This document shows positions 41,301 through 49,826 of a DNA stretch of 64,000 nt, piece by piece. Position numbers and translations under genes: made by a program. The first letter of the stretch is position 1. Each line of letters opens with the position of its first letter. This DNA is from Sulfurimicrobium sp964384915 (lineage in GTDB: Bacteria > Pseudomonadota > Gammaproteobacteria > Burkholderiales > Sulfuricellaceae), in contig CAYLMA010000003.1 in assembly GCA_964384915.1 (NCBI GenBank), positions 88,804 through 152,803 on the forward strand. The letters are read 5' to 3'. The notes under the pieces are model-generated. The model did no database searches. It had not been told where the DNA came from and worked only from the letters and a program-made list of their open reading frames with translations.

Positions 41301-41750
41301 GTGGCTGTAGCCTGCCTGGGTAAGCTGCTGGCGCAGGCCATCGAGGTCCAGCTTGGTGCCCTGTTTGAGGGAAAAGGCATGGGCGGCCAGGAATTCGCGC
41401 GGCGGCAGGCGGCAAAGCGCCGTGGTGGCCGGAACGATGATCACGTCGCAGGCGTTGTGGGAAATCTGGTACAGCGTTGCCAGGCGTTCCGAGACCAGGT
41501 CCTGGTGCGGGGAGAAATGGTCGTAGGGCAGGGTTTCCCAGTCGGGCAGCAGATGGACGGCCAACTGCGGCGCGAAGAAAGCGATCTCGTCGCGCAGGCG
41601 CTGGGCATGCCAGGCGGTTTCCGCCAGGATCACCAGCGGCCGCACTTCCTGCGCCAGCCGCGCCAGCGCCAGCGCATCGCTGGAGCCGTGCAGGCCCGCA
41701 TGGCGGGTGCGCTGGCCGGGTGAGGGGAGGGGCGGTGGAAGTAGCATCAT
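38319..41750 (-). CDS. mfd: Transcription-repair coupling factor Mfd
   Basis: This is a 1143-residue SF2 translocase that removes stalled RNA polymerase and recruits UvrA. A UvrB-like N-terminal module is followed by the RNA-polymerase-interacting CarD-type domain (LRAGDPVVHEQHGIGRY), then the helicase with Walker A GDVGFGKT and DEEH, and the TRCF C-terminal domain. An unusual Pro-rich segment PHPPSPITP near residue 430 is encoded by a heptamer repeat (40439-40466). Confidence 0.97.
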   Translation of the reverse strand: MMLLPPPLPSPGQRTRHAGLHGSSDALALARLAQEVRPLVILAETAWHAQRLRDEIAFFAPQLAVHLLPDWETLPYDHFSPHQDLVSERLATLYQISHNACDVIIVPATTALCRLPPREFLAAHAFSLKQGTKLDLDGLRQQLTQAGYSHVTQVLTPGEYSVRGGLVDLFPMGSAVPYRLDLFDQEIESIRTFDVDTQRSIYPVKDVRLLPAREFPLDEAGISLFRQKFREQFEGDPSKSQLYKDVSNGLAPLGIEYYLPLFFEHTATLFDYLPQQALLCLHHDLEGAAQHFWQDTRSRYMLLRGDRNRPLLSPEELFLPVDVFFGEIKLFRRIEISSEAGDKPITQPVPPVQVERRAEDPLEKLKGFIETFDGRVLILAESMGRRETMAQYLAEYGLKPVLCEDFAQFEASPERLMLAAGLVSTGFIIPHPPSPITPAFALITETELYATQVRQSRRRDTTRRSNVENMLRDLSELRAGDPVVHEQHGIGRYLGLVNMDLGEGETEFLHLEYAGGDKLYVPVCDLHVISRYSGASPDSAPLHRLGSGQWEKAKKKALQQARDTAAELLNLYAQRAARQGYSFKLNHHDYEAFAAGFDFEETPDQAAAIQAVIGDMTSGQPMDRLVCGDVGFGKTEVALRAAFVAVADGKQVAILVPTTLLAEQHFNNFSDRFSDWPVKVAELSRFRTAKEQTLALKGLASGEIDIVIGTHKLIQKDVKFKNLGLVIVDEEHRFGVRQKEQLKALRAEVDVLTLTATPIPRSLSMSLEGLRDFSVIATAPQRRLSIKTFVAPYSEGIIREAVLRELKRGGQVYFLHNEVETILNVQEKLAKLLPEARIAVAHGQLHERDLEHVMRDFYQQRFNVLLCTTIIETGIDIPTANTIIMNRADKFGLAQLHQLRGRVGRSHHQAYAYLLTPGEVAALTPQAKKRLDAIQMMEDLGAGFYLSMHDLEIRGAGEILGESQSGEMQEIGFSLYADMLSQAVKALKEGKEPDMAAPLAVTTEINLHTPALLPKDYCGDINQRLTLYKRLANCAGMEELDLIHEELIDRFGLLPPAAGALLEAHRLRVLAKPLGIVKIDASSDAIVVQFVPSPPIDPVKIIEFIQKQPGCKLAGPDKIRIGVPLPELEQRITTIKFLFKKLQ
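40439..40466 (-). repeat. Four-copy heptanucleotide repeat inside mfd
   Basis: On the + strand the units are GGGTGAT, GGGTGAT, GGGGGAT, GGGGGAT followed by GAT. They lie in frame within mfd. A change of one unit would shift the reading frame; a change of three units would be silent for frame. They encode the PHPPSPITP insertion. Confidence 0.85.
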
Positions 41751-41789
41751 GGACGGGATTAAAAGCGGGTGATTATACCAGCAAGCAAA

Positions 41790-42224
41790 TCAGGCTCTGC
41801 TGGCTTTGCCGCATTTCCAGCGCAGCAGGACACGTGTTTTTCTCAGCGCCTCGGCATCCGCCGAATCTGGAAAAATGGCCACATGCCGCACCAGCCGGCT
41901 GTTTTCGGGCACGAAATTGAGTACGCTGAGCCATGGCGTAACCATGCTGGAGCCGAGCAGCCTGGCATCGCGCCAGGTTCCATCGCGGGTCAGGTAAGCG
42001 CAGTTGCACTCGGGGTCAAGGCGGATCTGGTGGATTGAGCTGGCCGCCGCGAGCAGGCCATCGCGTCGCAGGTGGAAGACTGAACTTGCCGCCACCAGCA
42101 GGCTGGCGGCTATCTGCCATGCCGCTGTCAGCGGCAGGAGCCAGACCACAAGCAGGGATAGCAGGTGTGCCATGGCAAGCAGGAAAACCAGTGTGCGCGA
42201 GGGGTGAAGTTTCAAGTCGAGCAT
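41790..42224 (-). CDS. ygfX: YgfX-like membrane protein
   Basis: From ATG 42224 the product has 144 residues. Two hydrophobic helices at about residues 14-50 are followed by a soluble part with LDP..., and LRWKCG near the C-terminus, in the pattern of YgfX/CptA-type proteins (DSADAEALRKTRVLLRW in part). These short inner membrane proteins sit near ygfZ in many genomes, as here (divergent, 77 bp apart). Identification is by pattern and context. Confidence 0.65.
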   Translation of the reverse strand: MLDLKLHPSRTLVFLLAMAHLLSLLVVWLLPLTAAWQIAASLLVAASSVFHLRRDGLLAAASSIHQIRLDPECNCAYLTRDGTWRDARLLGSSMVTPWLSVLNFVPENSRLVRHVAIFPDSADAEALRKTRVLLRWKCGKASRA

Positions 42225-42301
42225 GGCGGGCTTGTAAAAAAGGCAAAAGGCCACTATTTTACCCTTTAATCAAATTACGACTAAATTGATCGGAAATAAA
42301 A

Positions 42302-43333
42302 ATGAATGCCAACTGGAATGATTTTTTGCTCGCCGCGGGTGCCCGGATCGAAAACCAGCAACTTGTCCACTTCGGCGCGCCGCAGCAGGAAATGCTGGCG
42401 GCGTGGAACGGCAGCATTCTCGCCGATCTTTCGCATTTGAGCGTCATCCAGTTCGCCGGGGAAGACAGCGAAACTTTCCTCCAGGGGCAGGTGAGCTGCG
42501 ACGTTCGCCAGGTGACGCAGCAGCAGGCCCGGCTCGGCAGCTACTGCACGCCCAAGGGGCGCATGCTGGCGACTTTCCTGCTGTGGCGCGGCGAGGACGG
42601 GTTCTTCATGCAACTGCCGGCGCCGTTGCGCGAGGCCATCCAGAAACGCCTCTCCATGTACGTCATGCGCTCCAAGGTGAAAGTGAGCGATGCCAGCGAG
42701 CGGACGATCCGCCTCGGCATCGCCGGGGAAGCGGCCCAAGCCGCGCTGGCCGAACTGGGCGGCGCTGCGCCTCAGGATGACTATGCGGTGAGCCAGTGTG
42801 GCCCGGCCACGGCAATCCGCCTGCCAGGACAGCGTTTCGAGCTTATCGTCGCGCCAGAAAACGCTGCCGCCGTGTGGCAGGTCCTGAGCAAGCACTGCAC
42901 CCCCGTGGGCTGCGGCCGCTGGGAATGGCTGGAAATCCAGGTCGGCATTCCCATGGTGACAGCCGCAACCCAGGAACAATTCGTGCCGCAGATGGCGAAC
43001 TTGGAACTGATCGGCGGCGTCAGCTTCACCAAGGGCTGCTACCCCGGCCAGGAGATCGTGGCGCGCTCGCAGTACCTGGGCAAGGTGAAGCGCCGCATGT
43101 ACCGCGCCCATCTTGAATCCGATGTTGCGCCTCAGGCGGGAGACGTGTTGTTCGGCCAGGGGCCGTCGGAGCAGTCCGGCGGCATGGTGGTCAACGCCCA
43201 GCCCGCGCCCGATGGCGGTTTCGATCTGCTGGCCGTGATTCTCAACGCCAGCATCGAATCCGGCGCCGTGCACTGGAAAACCCCGGACGGGCCGGAACTG
43301 AGACTCCTGAGCTTGCCTTATGCGCTTGAGTGA
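42302..43333 (+). CDS. ygfZ: Folate-binding Fe-S cluster maturation protein YgfZ
   Basis: This 343-residue glycine-cleavage-T-like protein has the diagnostic KGCYPGQE motif with Cys246 at residues 244-251. YgfZ uses tetrahydrofolate and supports certain iron-sulfur enzymes, including MiaB. Transcription is away from ygfX. Confidence 0.95.
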   Translation: MNANWNDFLLAAGARIENQQLVHFGAPQQEMLAAWNGSILADLSHLSVIQFAGEDSETFLQGQVSCDVRQVTQQQARLGSYCTPKGRMLATFLLWRGEDGFFMQLPAPLREAIQKRLSMYVMRSKVKVSDASERTIRLGIAGEAAQAALAELGGAAPQDDYAVSQCGPATAIRLPGQRFELIVAPENAAAVWQVLSKHCTPVGCGRWEWLEIQVGIPMVTAATQEQFVPQMANLELIGGVSFTKGCYPGQEIVARSQYLGKVKRRMYRAHLESDVAPQAGDVLFGQGPSEQSGGMVVNAQPAPDGGFDLLAVILNASIESGAVHWKTPDGPELRLLSLPYALE

Positions 43334-43351
43334 GCGGCTTGCTGGTGGCGC

Positions 43352-43969
43352 CTACAGCACAAAAGCCAGGATCGCAACGTAATGGGTGGCGCTGCCGGCG
43401 AGCACGAACAGGTGCCAGATGCCGTGCGCGTGGCTGAGGCGGGTGTCGAGCGCATAGAAGACGATGCCGGCCGTATAGAACAGCCCGCCGCCAACGAGCC
43501 AGGCGAAACCGGCCGGCCCCAGCGCCTGCAGCAGCGGGATCAGGGCCACTATGGCCACCCAGCCCATTGCAACGTAGATCACCACGGACAGGATGCGCGC
43601 CCCGCTCCTCGGCCTTAGCTCCTGCAGCATGCCGAGGGCGGCGAGTCCCCACACCACCCCGAGCAGCGACCAGCCCCAGGGGCCGCGTAGCGTCACCAGG
43701 CAGAACGGGGTGTAAGTGCCGGCAATGAGCAGATAGATGCTGTGGTGGTCCAGCTTGCGCAGGGTGTCCTTGATGCGCCCGTGCAGGCCATGGTAGAGCG
43801 CGGAGAAGCTGTAGAGCAACACCAGCGTGGTGCCGTAGATAGAGACGCTCACCACCTTCCACGGATCGCCGCCCAGAACTGCCTGCACGATGAGCACGAT
43901 GCTGCCGGCGAGCGCCAGAACGGCCCCGGCGAGGTGGCTTACAGCGTTGAATTTCTCCCCGTGATACAT
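43352..43969 (-). CDS. Hemolysin III family (PAQR-like) membrane protein
   Basis: This 205-residue protein has about seven hydrophobic helices and the family motifs FNAVSHLAG at the start, YGTTLVLLYSFSALYHG and DHHSIYLLIAGTYTPF. Histidines and Ser that bind metal in PAQR proteins are present. Despite the name, haemolysis is not an established function; a membrane-lipid or homeostasis role is more likely. Confidence 0.93.
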   Translation of the reverse strand: MYHGEKFNAVSHLAGAVLALAGSIVLIVQAVLGGDPWKVVSVSIYGTTLVLLYSFSALYHGLHGRIKDTLRKLDHHSIYLLIAGTYTPFCLVTLRGPWGWSLLGVVWGLAALGMLQELRPRSGARILSVVIYVAMGWVAIVALIPLLQALGPAGFAWLVGGGLFYTAGIVFYALDTRLSHAHGIWHLFVLAGSATHYVAILAFVL

Positions 43970-44026
43970 GCGCTTGGAGGTCCGTGAACCCCGTGCCCCG
44001 GCATGGCGCGGCAGCGAGGAAAAAAA

Positions 44027-45628
44027 TCAGTCCGGCACCAGCACCGTATTTTCCGCCGCAGGCAGTTGTTCCGGGTAATCGCGGCTGAAATGCAGGCCGC
44101 GGCTCTCATGCCGCAGCATGGCGCTGTGCACGATCAGTTCCGCTGTCTGGACCAGGTTGCGCAGTTCGATCAGGTCGTTGCTGACGCGGAAGTTGCTGTA
44201 GTACTCGTCAATTTCTTCCTGCAGCAGTTTGATGCGTTTCAGGGCGCGCTGCAGGCGTTTGCTGGTGCGCACGATGCCGACATAGTCCCACATGAAGCGG
44301 CGCAGTTCGTCCCAGTTGTGGGAGATGATGATTTCCTCGTCGGCATCGGTTACCCGGCTTTCGTCCCATTCCGGCAGGGAGGGCAGGGGCGAATCTTTTT
44401 GTTCCAGAATATCCCGCGCCGCAGCCTGGGCGAACACGACACATTCCAGCAGCGAATTGCTGGCCAGCCGGTTCGCGCCGTGCAGGCCGGTATGCGCTAC
44501 TTCTCCCACCGCATAGAGGTTGTGGATGTCGGTCCGGGCGCGCAGGTCGGTCATGACGCCGCCGCAGGTGTAGTGGGCGGCGGGCACCACGGGGATGGGG
44601 TCGCGTGCGATGTCGATGCCAAGTTCCAGGCAGCGTGCGTGAATGTTGGGGAAGTGTTCCTTGAGGAAGGCTTCGGGTTTGTGCGAGATGTCGAGATAAA
44701 CGCAATCCAGTCCGCGTTTTTTCATTTCGAAGTCGATTGCCCGCGCGACCACGTCGCGCGGCGCGAGTTCTGCGCGGGGGTCGTGATCAGGCATGAAGCG
44801 GGTGCCGTCCGGCAGTTTGAGCCGGCCGCCTTCGCCACGCACGGCTTCGGTGATCAGGAATGATTTTGCATGGGGGTGGTAGAGGCAGGTGGGGTGGAAC
44901 TGGATGAATTCCATGTTCGCCACCCGGCAGCCGGCGCGCCAGCCCATGGCGATGCCGTCGCCTGCCGCTACGTCGGGGTTGGTGGTGTAGAGGTAAACCT
45001 TGCCTGCGCCACCCGTGGCCAGGGCGACATGCTGGGCGGCAATGGTCTTGACCTTGCCGCTGTGGTTGTCGAGAGCATACAGCCCAAAACAGCGGTTGGC
45101 CATCGCGGGTTCGGTCAGGCCGATTTTTCTGCCGGTGATCAGGTCAATGGCGATGTGTTCTTCCAGCAGGGTGATATTGGGATGGTCTTTGACTTGCCGT
45201 GTCAGTGCCTTCTGCACCGCCGCGCCGGTCGTGTCCGCTGCATGCACGATGCGGCGGTGGCTATGCCCCCCTTCGCGCGTGAGGTGCAGTTCCTCGGCAT
45301 GCTGTTCGTCGTGGCTGAACTGAACGCCCTGCTGGATGAGCCATTCGATCGTGGATTTGCCATGTTCCACCACGAAACGCGTGGCGGCTTCGCCACATAG
45401 CCCGGCGCCGGCAATGAGCGTGTCCTGAATGTGGGACTGGATCGAGTCGTCATCGCCCAGCACGGCCGCGATGCCGCCCTGGGCCCAGTTGCTGGCGCCA
45501 TCGAGCAGGGATTTTTTGGTAATAAGCCCGATTTTCTTATGCTCTGCCAGATGCAGGGATAAGGTTAATCCAGCCAGCCCGCTGCCGATGATCACTACGT
45601 CAAATTGTTCCACGTTGGGTCCAGTCAA
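44027..45628 (-). CDS. nadB: L-aspartate oxidase
   Basis: This 533-residue flavoenzyme oxidises L-aspartate to iminoaspartate in NAD synthesis. The FAD motif is GSGLAGLTLSL near the N-terminus, with family segments ASNWAQGGIAAV, EGGHSHRRIVH and GANRLASNSLLE. No quinolinate synthase or nadC gene is adjacent. Confidence 0.97.
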   Translation of the reverse strand: MTGPNVEQFDVVIIGSGLAGLTLSLHLAEHKKIGLITKKSLLDGASNWAQGGIAAVLGDDDSIQSHIQDTLIAGAGLCGEAATRFVVEHGKSTIEWLIQQGVQFSHDEQHAEELHLTREGGHSHRRIVHAADTTGAAVQKALTRQVKDHPNITLLEEHIAIDLITGRKIGLTEPAMANRCFGLYALDNHSGKVKTIAAQHVALATGGAGKVYLYTTNPDVAAGDGIAMGWRAGCRVANMEFIQFHPTCLYHPHAKSFLITEAVRGEGGRLKLPDGTRFMPDHDPRAELAPRDVVARAIDFEMKKRGLDCVYLDISHKPEAFLKEHFPNIHARCLELGIDIARDPIPVVPAAHYTCGGVMTDLRARTDIHNLYAVGEVAHTGLHGANRLASNSLLECVVFAQAAARDILEQKDSPLPSLPEWDESRVTDADEEIIISHNWDELRRFMWDYVGIVRTSKRLQRALKRIKLLQEEIDEYYSNFRVSNDLIELRNLVQTAELIVHSAMLRHESRGLHFSRDYPEQLPAAENTVLVPD

Positions 45629-45700
45629 GGTTCAGGGGAATGAAAGCATAAAAATCATACCATGCGTCCCCGTTCATGCACGCAAAGCGCGCACGGGGAA

Positions 45701-45728
45701 TGAACTATTTGGTATGGGCGCCTGTCTT
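45701..45728 (+). promoter_or_regulatory. Candidate sigma-E promoter of the rpoE operon
   Basis: TGAACTA (45701-45707) and GTCTT (45724-45728) are 16 bp apart, close to the sigma-E pattern GGAACTT and GTCTAA, about 96 bp before the rpoE ATG. This would give the usual autoregulation. The match is by eye. A TATACT at 45776-45781 may be a second promoter. Confidence 0.45.
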
Positions 45729-45823
45729 TGTGTGTAATGAAGTTGCAGCGTTTTCTGCAAAGCGGGTGAAAACGCTATACTGCATACTTACAAAAATAAG
45801 CTGTTTCAGGGAGTAGGCCCAGA

Positions 45824-46423
45824 ATGGGTGACAGAGAAATTGACCAGCAACTGGTCGAGCGCGCGCAGCAGGGAGACAAGCGCGCTTTCGAGTTGCTGGT
45901 GATCAAGTATCAGCGCAAGCTCGCCCGGTTGCTGTCGCGTTTTATTCGCGATGCGGCAGAGGTCGAGGATGTGTCGCAGGAGGCTTTTATCAAGGCTTAC
46001 CGCGCCTTGCCCTCGTTCCGTGGCGATAGCGCGTTTTATACGTGGCTGTACCGGATCGGCATTAATACCGCAAAGAATTATCTGGTTGCCCAGGGTCGGC
46101 GTGCGCCCACCATTACCGAATACAGTCCCGAAGATGCGGAGAATTTCGAGGATGCGGGCGAGTTGCGCGATATCAACACGCCGGAACACGAATTGATGAC
46201 CAAGCAGATTGGCCAGACAGTGAACTCTGCGATGGCTGCGTTGCCAGAGGAGTTAAGAACGGCGATTACCTTGCGCGAAATCGAAGGATTGAGCTACGAG
46301 GAGATTGCAGAAGTGATGAATTGCCCGATCGGGACCGTCAGGTCGCGGATATTCCGGGCACGAGAGGCAATTGCCGAGAAGTTGCGGCCCTTGCTGGATA
46401 CACATAAAGACAAGAGGTGGTAA
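45824..46423 (+). CDS. rpoE: ECF sigma factor RpoE (AlgU-type)
   Basis: This 199-residue sigma factor has region 2 (DVSQEAFIKAYRALPSFRG) and region 4 (EIEGLSYEEIAEVMNCPIGTV in part), close to AlgU/RpoE. It directs the envelope-stress response and heads the rpoE-rseA-rseB-rseC-degP operon. Confidence 0.97.
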   Translation: MGDREIDQQLVERAQQGDKRAFELLVIKYQRKLARLLSRFIRDAAEVEDVSQEAFIKAYRALPSFRGDSAFYTWLYRIGINTAKNYLVAQGRRAPTITEYSPEDAENFEDAGELRDINTPEHELMTKQIGQTVNSAMAALPEELRTAITLREIEGLSYEEIAEVMNCPIGTVRSRIFRAREAIAEKLRPLLDTHKDKRW

Positions 46424-46425
46424 GC

Positions 46426-46914
46426 ATGAAAGAGAAAATTTCCGAATTCATGGACGGCGAAGTGGATGACGCGCAAGCGAAGCGATTGATAGCCATTTTG
46501 CAGGATTCAGAAGTGCAACAGGAATGGCATGCCTACCACCTGATCGGTGACGAACTGCGAGGTACGTCTAATGTTTCCAGGGATTTCATGGAGCGATTCA
46601 GTACGCGCCTGGCGGAGGAACCCACGGTTCTGGCGCCCAACCGGTTTGCAAAGCCACGCCCGAGAACGTTTGCTTTGTCCGCAGCCGCATCCGTGGCGGC
46701 GGTCGGCTTTGTCGTGTGGGCTGTGATGCAGACGGACACGGAAAGAACGACTTCCGGCATGATGGTGGCGAAGGCCCCCCAGGTGGAGTTGTCCAGCGCC
46801 AACGTCAATCCTTACCTGCTGGCGCACCAGGAATATTCGCCCAGTGTCGCGATGCAGGGAGTGAGGCCCTATGTGCAAGCGGTGTTGGAAGTGCGTGAGG
46901 CTGCTGCGCGATGA
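46426..46914 (+). CDS. rseA: Anti-sigma-E factor RseA (MucA)
   Basis: I use ATG 46426, 2 bp after the rpoE stop, giving 162 residues. The N-terminal part binds sigma-E (KEKISEFMDGEV is the family start), a transmembrane helix lies at about 87-105, and the rest is periplasmic. The stop overlaps the rseB start by 4 bp. Confidence 0.93.
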   Translation: MKEKISEFMDGEVDDAQAKRLIAILQDSEVQQEWHAYHLIGDELRGTSNVSRDFMERFSTRLAEEPTVLAPNRFAKPRPRTFALSAAASVAAVGFVVWAVMQTDTERTTSGMMVAKAPQVELSSANVNPYLLAHQEYSPSVAMQGVRPYVQAVLEVREAAAR

Positions 46915-47870
46915 GGGCTGGCCGTTGTGTCGTAGCGCTGGTTATGGTTTGTCTGCCGGGCGTGGTGTTGGCAGAGTCTTCGGGTGGTGATGGCGTTGCC
47001 TGGTTGCAGAAAATCGCTTCGGCAGCACACCGCCTCAATTACAGCGGGATTTTTGTCTATCAACGCGGCGCCCACATGGAAACGACCAGCATTGTCCATA
47101 TGACGGATGAAAGTGGTGAGCATGAGAAGCTGGAAGTGCTGGATGGTCCGCCGCGCGAGTTCATCCGCAATAATGACGAAGTGATTTGTTTTACGCCGGA
47201 AAGCAAGGGCGTGGTGGTTGAAAAACGCAGATCGCAGAAGAATTTCCCGGCGCTTCTGCCACGCCAGTTGTCGGGTATTGGCGAGAATTACGCGGTCAAG
47301 CTGGGTGGGGTGGAGCGGGTAGCGGGCCTTGATTGCCAGAATGTCATTCTGGAGCCGCGAGATGTCTATCGTTATGGCCACCGTTTTTGCGCTGAAAGCG
47401 GCAGCGGCCTGCTGCTCAAGGCCAGTACGCTGAATGAAAAAAATGAGGTGGTGAATCAGTTTGCCTTCACCCACGCTCGTATTGGCGGAAGCATAGATCG
47501 TGAGCAATTGAAGACAAAGTATGCCAGGCATCACCATATACCGCCGCAGGCCACTCCCGCCATGGTCGATTCGGGATGGCAGGTGAAGTCATTGCCTGCT
47601 GGATTCAAAAAAATCATGGAGCAGAAGCGGACCTTCCCAGGCAAGAAGGTTTCCGCCAATCACTTGGTATATTCCGATGAGCTGGTTGCTGTGTCGGTCT
47701 TTATCGAGCCTTTGGCTGGGGTGGATAAATCTGTTTCCGGCCTTTCCAGCCAAGGCTCTATCAATGTCTATGCCAGACCCGTTGCTGATTATCAGGTGAC
47801 GGTGCTGGGTGAGGTTCCGGCCGCGACCGTGATGCAAATCGCCAATTCGGTATCTTTTGCGGCGAGGTAA
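46911..47870 (+). CDS. rseB: Sigma-E regulatory protein RseB (MucB)
   Basis: This 319-residue periplasmic protein has a signal peptide ending VVLAES. Family segments include LNYSGIFVYQRGAHMET and a C-terminal MucB/RseB domain. It protects RseA from cleavage and senses LPS or lipoproteins. Start overlaps rseA. Confidence 0.95.
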   Translation: MRAGRCVVALVMVCLPGVVLAESSGGDGVAWLQKIASAAHRLNYSGIFVYQRGAHMETTSIVHMTDESGEHEKLEVLDGPPREFIRNNDEVICFTPESKGVVVEKRRSQKNFPALLPRQLSGIGENYAVKLGGVERVAGLDCQNVILEPRDVYRYGHRFCAESGSGLLLKASTLNEKNEVVNQFAFTHARIGGSIDREQLKTKYARHHHIPPQATPAMVDSGWQVKSLPAGFKKIMEQKRTFPGKKVSANHLVYSDELVAVSVFIEPLAGVDKSVSGLSSQGSINVYARPVADYQVTVLGEVPAATVMQIANSVSFAAR

Positions 47871-47875
47871 ATATC

Positions 47876-48358
47876 ATGCTTGAAACCGAAGGGGTGGTGG
47901 TTGAATTGGGTGCTGACGGCGCTTACGTCGAAACAGCGCGCGCTTCGTCTTGCGGAACCTGCAGCTCACAGCAAAGCTGTGGCACTTCCAGCCTGAGCCC
48001 GTTGCTGGGGAGCAGCCCCAAGCCGTTCCGGGTGCTGAATCCAATCGGTGCTGCAGTGGGCGAGCGCGTGGTGATCGGGCTGGAAGAATCGGCTCTGCTT
48101 AGCAGTTCCCTGCTTAGCTATGCCTTGCCCCTGGCATTGCTGTTGGCGGGGGCGTCGTTGGGAAGCCAGATGGCGTCTGCTCACGCAGAAATGGACCTGT
48201 ATTCCGCTATCGGGGCGGGCGTCGGCCTGGTGCTGGGTTTTGTCGCGCTGAAATGGCTGTCTGCGAGGGCGGGCGGGCAGCGGCGGTTTCAGCCTGTGAT
48301 CCTGCGCCGGGTATTTGCCTACAATGTTGTCAAATTTGTTGAGGATCGAGAACTATGA
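47876..48358 (+). CDS. rseC: SoxR-reducing/RseC family protein
   Basis: This 160-residue membrane protein has a Cys-rich N-terminal stretch CGTCSSQQSCGTS and two hydrophobic helices at about 75-122, the RseC layout. It is part of the sigma-E operon and overlaps the next gene by 4 bp. Its role in iron-sulfur or redox maintenance is general family knowledge. Confidence 0.93.
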   Translation: MLETEGVVVELGADGAYVETARASSCGTCSSQQSCGTSSLSPLLGSSPKPFRVLNPIGAAVGERVVIGLEESALLSSSLLSYALPLALLLAGASLGSQMASAHAEMDLYSAIGAGVGLVLGFVALKWLSARAGGQRRFQPVILRRVFAYNVVKFVEDREL

Positions 48359-49749
48359 GAAGGGCCATCGCATTTTTTGCACTGTTCCTGTCTTTGACGG
48401 CATTCTCCCATGCCAATGGACTGCCGGGTTTTAGCGAGCTGGCTGAAAAACATGGTGCTTCGGTTGTGAATATCAGCACTACGCAGGCCGTGCGCAACGA
48501 AAGTGTTTTTCATCAGATTCCCCATTTGTCGGAAGACGACCCCATGTTCGATTTCTTCCGCCGTTTCATGCCGCCAGGCAAGGGGCAGAAGGGGCCGCGT
48601 GAATCTCAGTCGCGCTCCCTGGGCTCCGGCTTCATCATCAGCGCGGACGGTTATATCCTGACTAACGCCCACGTGGTGGATGCGGCGGATGAAATCACTG
48701 TGCGTCTCACCGACAAGCGCGAATTTACCGCCAAGGTGATCGGCAGCGATCGCAGGACAGACGTGGCCCTGATCAAGATCGAGGCGGCAAATCTGCCCAA
48801 GGTGACGATAGGCAAACCTGAACAACTCAGGGTGGGTGAGTGGGTGGCGGCGATCGGCTCGCCTTTCGGTTTCGAGAACAGCATTACCGCCGGTATCGTC
48901 AGCGCCAAAGGGCGTTCCTTGCCGCAGGAGAATTACGTTCCTTTCATCCAGACTGACGTGGCAATCAATCCTGGCAACTCCGGCGGGCCGCTTTTCAATA
49001 TGGCAGGCGAGGTGGTGGGCATCAATTCCCAGATATTCAGCCGTACCGGCGGTTATATGGGCCTTTCCTTCGCGATCCCCATCGATGTGGCGATGGATAT
49101 CGGCGACCAGCTGCGCACCGGAGGAAAGGTCAGCCGAGGCTGGCTGGGCGTGATGATCCAGGAAGTGACCAGGGAGCTGGCGGAGTCCTTTGGCCTGAGC
49201 AGGCCCATGGGAGCCTTGATCGCCAATGTGGATAAAGGCAGCCCGGCGGACAAGGCGGGAATGGAAGCGAGTGACGTGATACTGAAATTCGATGGCAAGG
49301 CCGTGGAGACTTCCAGCGAACTGCCGCGCCTGGTGGCCGCCGTCAAGCCGGGCAAGCGGGTGGCCGTCCAGCTCTGGCGCAAGGGGGCATACAAGGATGT
49401 CTCTCTGGTGGTCGGCGAGTTGCCTGAAAAGGTGGGGCGTGCCTCCCCGAATTCGAAAAGCAGCAAGCCTAGCAACAAGCTTGGCCTGACCGTGAATGAA
49501 CTTACTGAAGACCAGAAGCGTGAACTCAAACTCAGCCGCGGGCTGCTGGTGGAAGATGCGGAAGGCGCTGCGGCTCGCGCTGGCGTGGGCCGGGGCGACG
49601 TGATCCTGTCGGTGAACAACCAGGATGTAAAAAGCCTGGAACATTTCAATGAACTGGTAAACCAGTATGGTTCGGGGCGCGTGATTGCGTTGCGCATCCT
49701 GCGCGGAGACCGTTCGCTGTATATTCCGATCCGCATCAACGGAAAATAG
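48355..49749 (+). CDS. degP: DegP/MucD-type periplasmic serine protease
   Basis: This 464-residue HtrA-family protease has a signal peptide ending SHANG. The catalytic triad is His106 in TNAHVV, Asp136 in RRTDVAL and Ser209 in GNSGGP, followed by two PDZ domains. It degrades misfolded envelope proteins under the control of the same operon. The exact orthologue (DegP, MucD or DegQ) is not resolved. Confidence 0.93.
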   Translation: MRRAIAFFALFLSLTAFSHANGLPGFSELAEKHGASVVNISTTQAVRNESVFHQIPHLSEDDPMFDFFRRFMPPGKGQKGPRESQSRSLGSGFIISADGYILTNAHVVDAADEITVRLTDKREFTAKVIGSDRRTDVALIKIEAANLPKVTIGKPEQLRVGEWVAAIGSPFGFENSITAGIVSAKGRSLPQENYVPFIQTDVAINPGNSGGPLFNMAGEVVGINSQIFSRTGGYMGLSFAIPIDVAMDIGDQLRTGGKVSRGWLGVMIQEVTRELAESFGLSRPMGALIANVDKGSPADKAGMEASDVILKFDGKAVETSSELPRLVAAVKPGKRVAVQLWRKGAYKDVSLVVGELPEKVGRASPNSKSSKPSNKLGLTVNELTEDQKRELKLSRGLLVEDAEGAAARAGVGRGDVILSVNNQDVKSLEHFNELVNQYGSGRVIALRILRGDRSLYIPIRINGK

Positions 49750-49826
49750 ATCCTCAAGGCAATATAACTTGTTTCCGGGACAGGCCGGGCTAGCGTTCCC
49801 AGCCTGTTTCCGGCAGATTGGCGGCA

